This document shows, one piece after another, positions 34,295 through 43,693 of a DNA stretch of 64,000 nt (position 1 is the stretch's first letter; the number at the start of each line of letters is the position of its first letter). The stretch is taken from NCBI RefSeq assembly GCF_900105675.1, contig NZ_LT629786.1:2170001-2234000 (forward strand). The letters are read 5' to 3'. Under the pieces are notes generated by a model. It was not told the origin of the DNA and searched no databases. It saw only the letters and a list, made by a program, of their open reading frames with translations. Both the position numbers and the translations under genes were made by a program. This stretch comes from Pseudomonas synxantha. Lineage in GTDB: Bacteria > Pseudomonadota > Gammaproteobacteria > Pseudomonadales > Pseudomonadaceae.

Positions 34295-34349
34295 GGGCAG
34301 CCTCGTTGTCGAGCATGGCGCAATTAAAGGGCGACAGGGGAAGGGCGGC

Positions 34350-35003
34350 TCACATGCGCGGCTGGATGCTGTAGACGCAACGCCGGTCCCCGGAAATCAG
34401 GTATTCACAACGCTCGACCACGACGCCGTCGCCCAGGGCTGCGCGGAATATCTGCAGTTCCGACCGGCAGAAGCCCTGGCATTTGCGGGCCGCCGCGCAG
34501 ATCGGGCAGTGGTTTTCGATCAGCAGCCAGCCGTCGCCCGCCGCCTCCATTTGCGCCATGTAACCGGCACGTTCACGGATGCCCACCAGGATGCGTACCT
34601 TTTCTTCCAGGGATGAGGCTTTCTCGCAGGCCTGAAGGTATTCGCGTCGATTGGTGGTTTCCATGCTGGCGATTATTTTCTCGACCCCCTCGGTGCCGAA
34701 AACCCCTTCGATGGATTCGATCAGGTGCAGGGTCAACACGCTGTGGGCGTCCGGAAACTTGCCGTGGCCGGTATCGGTCAACGCCCATCGCAGGGACGGC
34801 CGGCCGGCGCCGCTGGTCGGTGCGCAAATGCCGGTGATCAGCTCTGACGCCTGCAATTTCTGAATGTGCTGCCGGGTGGCTTCGAAGGTCACTTCAAGCA
34901 GGGTCGCCAGTTCAGTGGTCTTCAAGGGGCCACGGGTCTTGAGCATGAACAGGATGCGATCGGCTGTGGAGGCCTGGGTGTCGTCGTTAGCTCTGGTGGT
35001 CAT
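34350..35003 (-). CDS. SufR-like winged-helix regulator with cysteine-rich effector domain
   Basis: About 217 residues from MTTRANDDTQASTADRILFM; a start at 35072 is possible, and neither has a clear ribosome binding site. The N-terminal HTH is TTELATLLEVTFEATRQHIQ. The C-terminal half ends with CPICAAARKCQGFCRSEL and VERCEYLISGDRRCVYSI, a Cys pattern like that of SufR/DeoR-type iron-sulfur regulators, so a [4Fe-4S] or metal sensor is likely. It is divergent from an MFS exporter gene with a 26-bp inverted repeat between them, and probably represses that operon. Confidence 0.8.
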   Translation of the reverse strand: MTTRANDDTQASTADRILFMLKTRGPLKTTELATLLEVTFEATRQHIQKLQASELITGICAPTSGAGRPSLRWALTDTGHGKFPDAHSVLTLHLIESIEGVFGTEGVEKIIASMETTNRREYLQACEKASSLEEKVRILVGIRERAGYMAQMEAAGDGWLLIENHCPICAAARKCQGFCRSELQIFRAALGDGVVVERCEYLISGDRRCVYSIQPRM

Positions 35004-35139
35004 AGGTTGCGCGTAACCATGGGAAATGAAGGCATCACTGGCGTCCGTCGACTGTGGAGTACCCCATTGCATAAGGGCGAGGGCCTGCCAGCATAGTCAG
35101 TTTTGACGGTCAGGAAAATCACTTAAAAAAGGAAGACCA

Positions 35140-35165
35140 ATTACACAAGGTTTATCTTTTGTAAT
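35140..35165. promoter_or_regulatory. 26-bp inverted repeat, candidate operator of the MFS/unknown operon
   Basis: ATTACACAAG (35140-35149) and CTTTTGTAAT (35156-35165) are inverted with 9 of 10 matches around a six-base centre. It lies 37 bases before the MFS start codon at 35202, where a repressor would block the promoter. It is unlike the SufR CAAC-N6-GTTG site, so the neighbouring regulator would have its own specificity. Confidence 0.6.
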
Positions 35166-35201
35166 ACAGTGATCCCAGGTTAATCAGACTTGGATATCAG
35201 G

Positions 35202-36623
35202 ATGACATCTACTACAGGTTGGTCAGCGCTACTCCTTGGGAAGAACGGATTACGCTCTGCGGCGTTGGCGGGAGGCGTCGCACTTCACGCCATCAACGTC
35301 TATCTGGTGACAACCATACTGCCGTCAGTGGTAGCCGATATCGGTGGGCTGGACTACTACGCCTGGAACACGACCTTGTTTGTGGTCGCCTCGATCATTG
35401 GCTCGGTGCTGTCCACCAAGTGCCTCACGGCCCTGGGCGCCAGGGCCGCGTATGTCTGGGCCGGGGTGATCTTTGCCATTGGCAGCGGGGTGTGCAGCCT
35501 GGCGCCGGATATGGCGGTCATGATTCTTGGCCGCACTATTCAAGGCCTGGGCGGGGGGCTGCTGTTCGCGCTGCCTTACGCGATGATTCGTCTGGTGTTC
35601 GCCGAGCCCTTGTGGCCACGGGCGATGGCGCTGATCTCAGGCATGTGGGGTGCTGCAACGCTGATCGGGCCTGCGGTGGGCGGGGTATTCGCCGAGTACG
35701 ATGCCTGGCGCGCCGCATTCTGGGCCCTGATTCCGGTCACCGCGTTGTTCATGGTACTGGCCTGGGCACTGCTACCGAAGAAAAGCGCGGATACCTCCCG
35801 GCCTGTAGGGGTGCCGTGGGCGCAACTGGTGCTTCTGAGCGCCGTGGTGTTGGCCATTTCGGTCGGCAGTATCAAGCCTGAGGCGATCTACAGCGTGCTC
35901 GGCCTGGCCGTGGGTTTCTTGCTGCTCTATTTGGTTTATCGCATAGAGGTCCGCTCGACTTGGCGCTTGATGCCCAAGGGCGGCCTGGCTGCCCGCGGTG
36001 CGTTACTGCCGCTTTACGTGTCCATGAGCCTGATGGTGATCGGCATGACCAGCGAAGTCTTTGTGCCGTATTTCCTGCAAGTTTTGCACCTGCAGACACC
36101 GTTGCTGGCGGGCTATATCAGTGCGTTGATGGCGGCGGGCTGGACCTTGGGGGCGCTTTACAGTTCCGGGCTGAAATCCACTACCGCGCTGCGTGCCATT
36201 GGCATCGCGCCGTTCTTCATTGTTGCCGGCTTGGTACTGGCGTTTGTATTCGTACCACGGTTCGATCCATCACTGCTCAATGTGGCAGGCGTGTGTGCGG
36301 GAATGTTCGCGGTCGGTGCCGGGATCGGCCTGGCGTGGCCGCATCTGCTCACACGCGTGCTGGAAAGCGTGGCCGAGGATGAAAAGGAGTTGGCTGGCGC
36401 TTCGATCACCACGGTTCAACTGATCGCTACGGCGATCGGGGCCGCATTGGCCGGCATGATCGTCAACCTTGGCGGCTTCTCTTCACCCGGGGGCGTGGCG
36501 GGTGCATCGAGTGCCGCAGCCTGGCTCTTTGGGGTGTACGCCGCACTGTCGCTGCTCATATTCGTCAGCGTCCGGCCGGTTATACGAAGCAAAGCCGAGC
36601 GCGCAGCGCTGGATGCGGCCTGA
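35202..36623 (+). CDS. MFS transporter, drug:H+ antiporter-2 like
   Basis: 473 residues from MTSTTGWSALLLGKNGLRSA; a TTG four codons earlier is the first in-frame start. There are about 14 membrane helices, with motif A-like and motif C features in LGRTIQGLGGGLLFALPYAM and GMWGAATLIGPAVGGVFAEY. It most resembles EmrB/QacA-type exporters. It lies in an operon with the unknown protein 25 bases downstream and is divergent from a cysteine-rich regulator, which suggests induced export of a product or toxicant. Confidence 0.88.
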   Translation: MTSTTGWSALLLGKNGLRSAALAGGVALHAINVYLVTTILPSVVADIGGLDYYAWNTTLFVVASIIGSVLSTKCLTALGARAAYVWAGVIFAIGSGVCSLAPDMAVMILGRTIQGLGGGLLFALPYAMIRLVFAEPLWPRAMALISGMWGAATLIGPAVGGVFAEYDAWRAAFWALIPVTALFMVLAWALLPKKSADTSRPVGVPWAQLVLLSAVVLAISVGSIKPEAIYSVLGLAVGFLLLYLVYRIEVRSTWRLMPKGGLAARGALLPLYVSMSLMVIGMTSEVFVPYFLQVLHLQTPLLAGYISALMAAGWTLGALYSSGLKSTTALRAIGIAPFFIVAGLVLAFVFVPRFDPSLLNVAGVCAGMFAVGAGIGLAWPHLLTRVLESVAEDEKELAGASITTVQLIATAIGAALAGMIVNLGGFSSPGGVAGASSAAAWLFGVYAALSLLIFVSVRPVIRSKAERAALDAA

Positions 36624-36648
36624 TTATTTCTTCGAAGGGAGTTCGAGC

Positions 36649-37995
36649 ATGAAGCGCTTGTGTTCATCTGAGTTAGTGGCCGATCCGGATATCGCCGCAC
36701 AGCTGTCCAGCCTTGAAACCCGAGTACTGGGTGGGCGGGCCATCGGCATCGTCAACAACCACTTCATTGATTTGCCCAGCGCCATCGGGGGCAGTGGGAC
36801 GGTCTTGAACAATGACGACCCGAGCGATATCCGTCGAGAAAACCTCTCTCGCTTGCGCTATGCCCTCGGCACCAGTGGAGAGCTGGTGCGTGGACCGATC
36901 AAGGCAGGTTTTTGTCGCTTGGCCATACCCGCTCGTACGCAGGCTGATCCGGTCGCGGGCATTGAACACGCCATCGGTGGTATCGACCCGGACAGCCCGT
37001 TCCGGTATCTACCGCTGGGGCATACCGCACAGGTGCCCAACATCTCGCTGGACTCCATTGATAACGCCGCCACCTTACTGACCCTTTCACATTGGCCATC
37101 GAGCCACACACCGCAGCGTTATAAAGCCAACCTGTCAACGCAAAGCGCATTCCGTTATCTGCGCGAAGGCAATCCGGTGGGTGAGGCAAGGATTGTCACT
37201 AGCGATCATTTCGACTTGGATGGGCTGGCTTCGATTTATGCGTTTCTGTCGCCTGCCAGCGCACTGCGGCACCAGGACTTGTTGATTGATGTGGCCAGGC
37301 TTGGCGACTTCTCCAGGGGAACGTCGCCCCAAGCGCTGAGAGTGGCCTTTACCCTCAATTCATTGGCGGCCCAAGTAAAACGACCGGGCGTACTCGATGC
37401 CGATACGGCCTTGCTGCAGACCTACCGAGCGGTGTTGCCGAAGGTGGGCCACGTGTTGGAGCATCCCGGGCAGTACGCCCATTGCTATGTCGAAGGCATG
37501 CATCACCTGGCGCGCAGTGAGCGCTTGTTGAGCCATCCCGAAACGCGGCTGGTGGAATACAAGGATGTCGATCTGGCGGTGTTCCATCTGCCGGCTGCGC
37601 TCGTTTCGGATCATTTGAACCATCTGCAGCCTTATTTCGGCTTGTCGAACATCGCCTTTCACAACCGGACACGCTGCGGTGTCGTGGCGATTGTCCACGG
37701 TGCGGCACTGGAAGTCAGGCAGCGTTACGAGAGCTGGGTGGAGCGTATTTCAGGAATTCCTCGGCCACGTCGGGACCTGTCGATCTTTACCCGGGCCCTT
37801 CAGCAGGATGAACGAGAAGGCTGTACCTGGCACTACGGCGGCGTGGAAAACATCATGCCGGCGTTGAAATGCGCCAACCCAGGCGCTACGCGGTACTCGA
37901 GCGAGATGTTACTGATGGAGCTGAGGCAGTTCCTGGCCGTTGCACCCGTCGCCTGGCGCGGATCGCGCTCAGGTTCGGCGAGCGGGGCAGGTTGA
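36649..37995 (+). CDS. Uncharacterised protein with DHFDLDG motif
   Basis: 448 residues; GAAGGGAG precedes the ATG. A central segment VTSDHFDLDGLASIYAFLSP recalls the metal-binding D-H-x-D-x-D-G motifs of DHH-type phosphoesterases, but the other DHH motifs are not obvious. Further conserved-looking parts are YKDVDLAVFHLP, FHNRTRCGVVAIVHG and WHYGGVENIMPALKCANPGA. It has no signal peptide or membrane helix. I suspect relation to proteins annotated DUF6687, but cannot verify it. Operon partner of the MFS exporter upstream. A hydrolase role is a guess. Confidence 0.7.
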   Translation: MKRLCSSELVADPDIAAQLSSLETRVLGGRAIGIVNNHFIDLPSAIGGSGTVLNNDDPSDIRRENLSRLRYALGTSGELVRGPIKAGFCRLAIPARTQADPVAGIEHAIGGIDPDSPFRYLPLGHTAQVPNISLDSIDNAATLLTLSHWPSSHTPQRYKANLSTQSAFRYLREGNPVGEARIVTSDHFDLDGLASIYAFLSPASALRHQDLLIDVARLGDFSRGTSPQALRVAFTLNSLAAQVKRPGVLDADTALLQTYRAVLPKVGHVLEHPGQYAHCYVEGMHHLARSERLLSHPETRLVEYKDVDLAVFHLPAALVSDHLNHLQPYFGLSNIAFHNRTRCGVVAIVHGAALEVRQRYESWVERISGIPRPRRDLSIFTRALQQDEREGCTWHYGGVENIMPALKCANPGATRYSSEMLLMELRQFLAVAPVAWRGSRSGSASGAG

Positions 37996-38000
37996 GCGCC

Positions 38001-39206
38001 TCACTTGAGCGGTTCAAGGTTCCTATCACTGGCAATGCGACCGCCCAGCCAGTAGAACAACCCACCGGCGACGATGAACAGCATCAGCATGTAGAAAATA
38101 TACTGCGCCGGTTGCGTCGCCAGCACGAGGCCGCATAGCACCGGCCCGAGCGCGGCGCCGATGTTGCCCAGGTTCTGCGCCGCGTAGTACATGCCCCGCA
38201 GGTGGTTCGGCGCAATGCTGTCGATGAACATGTATTCGGCTGGGAAGACGATGATTTCACCGAGGGTGAAGATTGCCATGGCAATCACCCACACCACCAG
38301 TGTGGTCGAGAGGGCAAAGCCGCTCAGCCCAACGATAAACAGGCTCAGCCCTGCCGCCAGCCAGGCGTTCAGATGCCGACGGGAAATACGCTTGCCGAGG
38401 CTGTATTGCAGGCTGATCACCATCAGGGCGTTGGTTGCCACCACGGTGCTGATGATCCGGTAGGTAGTTCCAGGCGTGGTGGTCACCACCAGGTACTGCG
38501 AGAGGTAAGCGGTGAACTGGCCGAACACTACCGCACTCAATAAACCACCGAGCGTAAAGCACACCAGGCGGTAATCACGCAGCAATACCTTGCCGACCGC
38601 CAGGAACGGCGTGGGTGGTTGGCCCGTTTCGACAGTCGCCAGGTTTTTGTCGCCCCATACGCAGTAGATCAGGAAGTAGCCGGCCCCAAGCCCCGCCGAC
38701 AGCAGGAACGGCAGGCTGATGTCCAGGCTGGCCACCCCAGCGCCGAGAAATGGCCCGATGGCATAGCCGATATTAGTCAGGGTGTACTTGATCGAAAACG
38801 CTTCGCTGCGCTGATCGACGGGGAGCAGGCTGCCGAATCCGGACTTGACCGCGATATCAATCACCGCATACGCCAGGTTGACCAATACCAGGCACAGGTA
38901 GAACAGCCACAGCTGGGACGCGCCGTACGCGCCAAGAAAAGCCAGGGTGAATACTGCGCAGCAGGTGAGAATCAGCGGGTAACTGCGCATGCGGTCCACC
39001 AGGAACCCGCCGTACAGGCTCAATAAAGAGCCGATGATCAGCGTACTGCCGATGACCAGGCCGATGTCGGCAATGCCCAGGACAAAGTTGCTCGACAAGT
39101 AGATCACCAGATAGGGCAGGGTGACCGCCCGGGCGAGGGTCAATACCAATGAAGCGCACAGCAGCAGGTTGAGGGTAGCGGGGTAGGTTTTAAGCGTGGC
39201 GAGCAT
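38001..39206 (-). CDS. MFS transporter, DHA1 family (MdtH-like)
   Basis: About 401 residues from MLATLKTYPATLNLLLCASL, with GAGG five bases upstream; an ATG six codons earlier is possible. It has twelve membrane helices, and the loop 2-3 motif reads SLYGGFLVDRMRSYPLILTC. The end of helix 11 has EIIVFPAEYMFIDSIAPNHL, the MdtH/YttB-type feature. It converges with the unknown DHFDLDG gene and is divergent from a LysR gene. Confidence 0.87.
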   Translation of the reverse strand: MLATLKTYPATLNLLLCASLVLTLARAVTLPYLVIYLSSNFVLGIADIGLVIGSTLIIGSLLSLYGGFLVDRMRSYPLILTCCAVFTLAFLGAYGASQLWLFYLCLVLVNLAYAVIDIAVKSGFGSLLPVDQRSEAFSIKYTLTNIGYAIGPFLGAGVASLDISLPFLLSAGLGAGYFLIYCVWGDKNLATVETGQPPTPFLAVGKVLLRDYRLVCFTLGGLLSAVVFGQFTAYLSQYLVVTTTPGTTYRIISTVVATNALMVISLQYSLGKRISRRHLNAWLAAGLSLFIVGLSGFALSTTLVVWVIAMAIFTLGEIIVFPAEYMFIDSIAPNHLRGMYYAAQNLGNIGAALGPVLCGLVLATQPAQYIFYMLMLFIVAGGLFYWLGGRIASDRNLEPLK

Positions 39207-39347
39207 TCGAGCCTCATCGTCCATTGACCAAGTGCAAGCGCCATGAGCCGCTTGTATGGGTAGACATAGCTTACTGATGCTGTGAATTCTGATTTAGGAT
39301 GCTTTTTCCAACGACTCAGGAATTGAATTCATGAATAAGGACCGTCT

Positions 39348-40259
39348 ATGTTTGCCTCCGAACGTTTGAAGGGCATTGACGTGTTTGTCTGCGTTGCGCA
39401 ATACGGCAGCTTCACCGCGGCCGCCGAAAACATGGCCCTGACCGCGTCTGCCGTGAGTAAATCCATTGCCCGGCTGGAAAAACGCCTGGGCGCCCGACTG
39501 TTCCAGCGTACGACGCGTGTATTGGCATTGACCGATGCGGGCATCGCGTTCCTGCGTACCTGCACCGGGGTGCTGGCTGACCTGGAAGAAGCCGAGCTGT
39601 CCCTGCAAGCGGAAAATACCGAGCCGCGTGGACGAGTGCGCATTGACCTGCCAGGCACATTCGGTCGCACCCAGGTGCTGCCATTCCTTGTTCCATGGAT
39701 GCAGGCACATCCGCTGCTGGTGCCGCACCTGACCTTCTGTGATGGCCTGGTCGACCCGTTCCGGGAAGGCGCCGACATCGTCGTGCACATCGGCAATGCG
39801 GATGAGTGGCCGCAGACGCTAGGGCACAAGGTGCTCGCCCATGAATGGCATGTCTTGTGTGCCGCCCCGGCGTACCTGGCCCGGCATGGCACACCGGTGT
39901 CGGAGCACGACCTCGCCCACCATCAGTGCATCGCCTATGGCTGGGCGGATGGGCGTATCAGCCCGTGGCGCTACACCGGCGAACAGGGCATGACGCTGCA
40001 CAAGCATGCTGCGCCGCAGTGGGTGGTGGGTAACGGTGAAGGGTTGCTGATGGCCGCGTTGGCTGGCTGCGGTATCGTCCAGTTGCCAACATGGCTGATC
40101 CAGCAGCAGTTGCACGACGGAACCTTGGTCCAGGTCTTGCCGCAATTGGCGACAGCAGGGTTTGAGATCAACCTGGCCTGGGTCAAGAGCCGCCAGGCGC
40201 AGCCCAAGGTTCGTGTGGTGCTCGATGCGTTGATCGCCGGGCTGGGCACGCAAGATTGA
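39348..40259 (+). CDS. LysR family transcriptional regulator
   Basis: 303 residues with AGGA six bases before the ATG. The N-terminal HTH is FTAAAENMALTASAVSKSIA, and the effector domain begins PRGRVRIDLPGTFGRTQVLP. It belongs to the CrgA/DmlR-like branch. It is divergent from the MdtH-like exporter, which makes that gene the natural target. It is also 110 bases upstream of the hypX-like gene on the same strand, so a role there is possible. Confidence 0.9.
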   Translation: MFASERLKGIDVFVCVAQYGSFTAAAENMALTASAVSKSIARLEKRLGARLFQRTTRVLALTDAGIAFLRTCTGVLADLEEAELSLQAENTEPRGRVRIDLPGTFGRTQVLPFLVPWMQAHPLLVPHLTFCDGLVDPFREGADIVVHIGNADEWPQTLGHKVLAHEWHVLCAAPAYLARHGTPVSEHDLAHHQCIAYGWADGRISPWRYTGEQGMTLHKHAAPQWVVGNGEGLLMAALAGCGIVQLPTWLIQQQLHDGTLVQVLPQLATAGFEINLAWVKSRQAQPKVRVVLDALIAGLGTQD

Positions 40260-40260
40260 T

Positions 40261-40295
40261 CCTGATCAGGTGACCGTGCCGGCGAGCGCTATAAT
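40261..40295 (+). promoter_or_regulatory. Candidate promoter of the hypX-like gene
   Basis: A perfect TATAAT at 40290-40295 is preceded by AGGTGA 16 bases upstream (40268-40273), next to the palindrome CCTGATCAGG (40261-40270). It lies 75 bases before the start codon. The -35 match is weak. Confidence 0.35.
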
Positions 40296-40369
40296 CTTGT
40301 GATTCCATCAAAGGCCAGGGACGGCTCAAGGAGTGTCTCTGGCCGCGCATTCTCAAGGAAGAGTCAGCC

Positions 40370-42103
40370 ATGCGGTCATTGAAGATCCTCTTGTTATCAT
40401 CGGCGTTCAACGGTTTGACCCAGCGCGCCTGGCTGGACCTGCGCCAGGCGGGTCACGACCCCAGCGTGGTGGTGTTCACCGATGAAGCCTCGGTGTGCCG
40501 GCAGATCGAGGCTTCAGGCGCCGATCTGGTGATCTGCCCCTTTCTCAAGGACCGTGTGCCACAGCAGCTGTGGAGCCATGCGCAGCGCCCGGTAGTGATC
40601 ATCCATCCGGGCATTGTCGGCGACCGTGGCGCCAGTGCACTGGATTGGGCCATCACCGGGCAGCTCAGCCGCTGGGGTGTCACAGCCCTGCAAGCGGTGG
40701 AGGAGATGGATGCCGGGCCGATCTGGTCCACCTGCGAATTCGACATGCCCACTGATGTGCGCAAATCCGAGCTGTACAACGGCCCGGTGAGTGACGCCGC
40801 GATGGTTTGCATCCGCGACGTGGTGCAAAAGTTTGCCAACGGTTTCGTCCCGGTGCCGCTCGACTACACACAACCCAACGTCATCGGGCGTTTGCAACCG
40901 AACATGACCCAGGCCGACCGCACCTTCAGTTGGTTCGATTGCGCAAGCTTCATCAAACGCAGCATCGACGCCGCCGATGGCCAGCCCGGCGTGCTGGCAA
41001 GCCTTGAGGGCGGGCAGTATTACCTGTACGACGCACACCTGGATTCACGCCAGGGTACGCCGGGAGCAATCCTCGCGGTACAGGACGACGCCGTGCTGGT
41101 GGCGGCCGGCGACCGCAGCCTGTGGATCGGTTCGCTCAAACGCAAAGCCCAGCCAGGGGAGGAGACCTTCAAGCTGCCGGCACGGCACGTCCTGGCTGAG
41201 CAGTTGGCCGGCGTGCCGGTGCTCGATAGCTCCATCGCCCACCAGGCGTTTAATGCGCTGGTCTATCAACCGATTCGCTACCGCGAAGTCGGACACGTCG
41301 GCGAACTGACGTTCGAGTTCTATAACGGCGCCATGAGCACCGAACAATGCCAACGCCTGGTGGCTGCATTGCGCTGGGCCAAGGCGCGAGATACCCAGGT
41401 GTTGCTGATCAAGGGCGGGCGCGGCAGTTTTTCCAATGGCGTTCATCTCAACGTCATCCAGGCCGACAAAGTGCCGGGGCTGGAAGCTTGGGCCAACATC
41501 CAGGCCATCGACGATGTGTGCCTGGAGCTTCTAACAGCCAGGCAACTGGTAATCAGTGGCCTGACCGGCAGCGCTGGCGCAGGCGGCGTGATGCTGGCGC
41601 TGGCCGCTGATGTTGTATTGGCCCGTGAGGGTGTCGTGCTCAACCCGCATTACAAAACCATGGGTCTTTATGGCTCCGAATACTGGACCTACAGCCTGCC
41701 ACGGGCCGTCGGCAGTGAAATCGCGCATAAACTCACCGAAGAATGCCTGCCCATCAGTGCCCTCCAAGCCCAGCACTACGGAATGATCCAAGGCATCGGA
41801 CCGCGTTGCCCAGACGCATTCGGCCTGTGGCTCATGCAGCAGGCCAGCAGTGCGTTGACCGATGAGAAATGCCTTCAAGCACGTGCCCGTAAAGCCGCGA
41901 TGGATATTCAGCAGGTTAAGCGCTGTCGCGAACATGAGCTGGCACAAATGCAGATGGATATGGTGCATGACCGTCAACAGTTTGCGCAAAAGTGCCAGGG
42001 CTTCGTGCTTAAGCGTAAAACTTGCCAGAGCCCGCAGCGGTTGATGGCGCCGTGGGCGTTGAGCCCACAGCCGACAGTACAAGAGAAGCGGGAAAGCGCA
42101 TAA
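40370..42103 (+). CDS. hypX: HypX/HoxX-like formyl-THF to CO enzyme, orphan of any hydrogenase
   Basis: 577 residues with AAGGAAGAG upstream. The N-terminal half is a methionyl-tRNA formyltransferase-like domain with HPGIVGDRGASALDWAI and MDAGPIW, holding the His and Asp of the formyl-transfer site. The C-terminal half is an enoyl-CoA hydratase/isomerase domain with SGLTGSAGAGGVMLALAADV and LNPHYKTMGLYGSEYWTY, the HypX signature. HypX makes CO from N10-formyl-tetrahydrofolate via formyl-CoA for the NiFe-hydrogenase active site in air. No hydrogenase or hyp gene is present within the window, so another use of the CO or formyl group is likely. Confidence 0.88.
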   Translation: MRSLKILLLSSAFNGLTQRAWLDLRQAGHDPSVVVFTDEASVCRQIEASGADLVICPFLKDRVPQQLWSHAQRPVVIIHPGIVGDRGASALDWAITGQLSRWGVTALQAVEEMDAGPIWSTCEFDMPTDVRKSELYNGPVSDAAMVCIRDVVQKFANGFVPVPLDYTQPNVIGRLQPNMTQADRTFSWFDCASFIKRSIDAADGQPGVLASLEGGQYYLYDAHLDSRQGTPGAILAVQDDAVLVAAGDRSLWIGSLKRKAQPGEETFKLPARHVLAEQLAGVPVLDSSIAHQAFNALVYQPIRYREVGHVGELTFEFYNGAMSTEQCQRLVAALRWAKARDTQVLLIKGGRGSFSNGVHLNVIQADKVPGLEAWANIQAIDDVCLELLTARQLVISGLTGSAGAGGVMLALAADVVLAREGVVLNPHYKTMGLYGSEYWTYSLPRAVGSEIAHKLTEECLPISALQAQHYGMIQGIGPRCPDAFGLWLMQQASSALTDEKCLQARARKAAMDIQQVKRCREHELAQMQMDMVHDRQQFAQKCQGFVLKRKTCQSPQRLMAPWALSPQPTVQEKRESA

Positions 42104-42148
42104 GCGCGAATCACCCCAGCCGCACGGGCCAGGGCGATTGGGCGTGGT

Positions 42149-43441
42149 TCAGGACTGGGAGTGGGTGGGCTCGCCACTCAGCGCATCGACCATGGGCGGA
42201 TGATCCTGCGCCGCCTGGCGCAGATCTTCGGTCACGCGCAATTCAGCACCGGTCGGCGAGAACGTTGCCGCAGCGGCAAAAGGTGCGGGATTGGCCGGAG
42301 CGGCGCGTTTGTTACGGCGCCATAAGAAAAAGGTGACCATGCACAGGTTGACCAGTGCGAATACCCAGAACAGCCCATTTGCGCCGAACGAATTCATCAG
42401 CGGTGAGATCATCATCGGACTGATTGCCGAGCCCAACGAGTTGATCAGCAGCAAGCCCTGGATCATCGGTACCAGCGCCTCGGCAGGGGCGCGGTCGGCG
42501 GCATGGCTGACGGCAACCGGGTAAAGCGCAAATACCGCGCCGCCGAGCAGGAACAGCAGCACGGCCAGCATCAGCGACGACAACGGCAACAATACGATCA
42601 CCAGCGACAAGACCGTGCAGGCCATCGCCAGAATTGTCAGCACCTGCAAGCGATCCTTGTGGTCGGACCAGCGCCCGACCGGATATTGCAGGAGCATGGC
42701 GCCGAGGATTGTCCAGGCCATCATGCTACCGACCTCGCCGACGTCCAGGCCGGCGCGTTGCAGGTACAGCGGCAGCAAGGTGTAAATCGCCGCAATGGTG
42801 ACCCCCGAGCCAAAACACCCGATCAGCCCGGTCGGCGTCACGCCCAGCAGTTGCCGTGGCTTGAGGGGTTCAACCTGATCCAGCAGCGGCGACACCCGTG
42901 GCAGGATCACAATAGGCAGCACCGACAACGAAGCGAGCATGCCGGCCACCATGAACGGCGCGCTTTCGCTCAGGCCGGTGATCTTGCCCAGTGCTGCCTG
43001 ACCCAGCACGCCCGCGCCATACAGCACGATCATATACAGCGCGAGCAAGCGCCCACGGATCTTCGCGTCGCCGGCCAGCAGCAGCCAGCTCTCGATCACC
43101 AGGAACACCCCGACCGTGGCCCAGCCGTTGATCAGACGCAGCGCGAACCAGCCCCACGTGTCGTAGAACAATCCTTGCAGCAGGATGGTCACCGCGATCA
43201 ACGAGGCAAAGCTGCCGTAGGCGCGGATATGACCGATGCGCAGAATCAATCGATCATTAAAGACGGCGCCCAGCGTCAGGCCAATGAAGTACGCCGATGA
43301 AACGATACCGATCATGGTGGCCGAGGCACCGGCTGCGTCCAGCCGAAGGGTGGTCAGGGATGAAAGAAAGCCGTTGCCCAGAGCAACAATGAACAGCCCG
43401 AGCAGGGGCGCCAGCGCCATGGCCAGCAAACGCGGAGACAT
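42149..43441 (-). CDS. MFS transporter, YcaD-like
   Basis: About 430 residues from MSPRLLAMALAPLLGLFIVA, where AGAGGT lies four bases upstream; a start 52 codons earlier adds an unlikely leader. There are twelve helices, with motif A-like FNDRLILRIGHIRAYGSFAS and the RLINGWATVGVFLVIESWLL segment typical of YcaD/MFS DHA1 carriers. The C-terminal cytoplasmic tail is Pro/Ala-rich. It precedes the second repeat element and the phenazine locus, but nothing shows that it exports phenazines. Confidence 0.85.
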   Translation of the reverse strand: MSPRLLAMALAPLLGLFIVALGNGFLSSLTTLRLDAAGASATMIGIVSSAYFIGLTLGAVFNDRLILRIGHIRAYGSFASLIAVTILLQGLFYDTWGWFALRLINGWATVGVFLVIESWLLLAGDAKIRGRLLALYMIVLYGAGVLGQAALGKITGLSESAPFMVAGMLASLSVLPIVILPRVSPLLDQVEPLKPRQLLGVTPTGLIGCFGSGVTIAAIYTLLPLYLQRAGLDVGEVGSMMAWTILGAMLLQYPVGRWSDHKDRLQVLTILAMACTVLSLVIVLLPLSSLMLAVLLFLLGGAVFALYPVAVSHAADRAPAEALVPMIQGLLLINSLGSAISPMMISPLMNSFGANGLFWVFALVNLCMVTFFLWRRNKRAAPANPAPFAAAATFSPTGAELRVTEDLRQAAQDHPPMVDALSGEPTHSQS

Positions 43442-43693
43442 AAAGACCTCTAGAATCGAACAGCGAAACAGGCACAGGCGTGCATGCGATTGCCAAACCG
43501 AAGTGTGTTGTGCAAATGAGGGTGGTTGAGTCGGACACACATCGACGAAGTGTGGCCAGCCATTCAGGTACGCGTTGCTGAAGCCTCCAGTCATCAAGTC
43601 CCGACGACTGCAAGCGAGCGCGCGATTCTAAGGCTTGTGTGGGATTTTCCAAGAGCTGGCTGCTGCGACGTTAGGACGCAGGTAGCGGGCACA
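43442..43693. other. Intergenic region upstream of the YcaD-like MFS gene
   Basis: About 250 bases between the MFS start and repeat element copy 2. I see no coding frame or clear promoter beyond the ribosome binding site of the MFS gene. Confidence 0.4.

Noticed and set aside
35140..35165. Reading the inverted repeat as a SufR box
   Set aside because: SufR sites have CAAC-N6-GTTG; this repeat has ATTACA/TGTAAT arms, so only a neighbouring-regulator assignment is made.
42149..43441. Phenazine efflux role for the YcaD-like MFS gene
   Set aside because: It is separated from phzG by the repeat element and has no phz box; proximity alone is not evidence.
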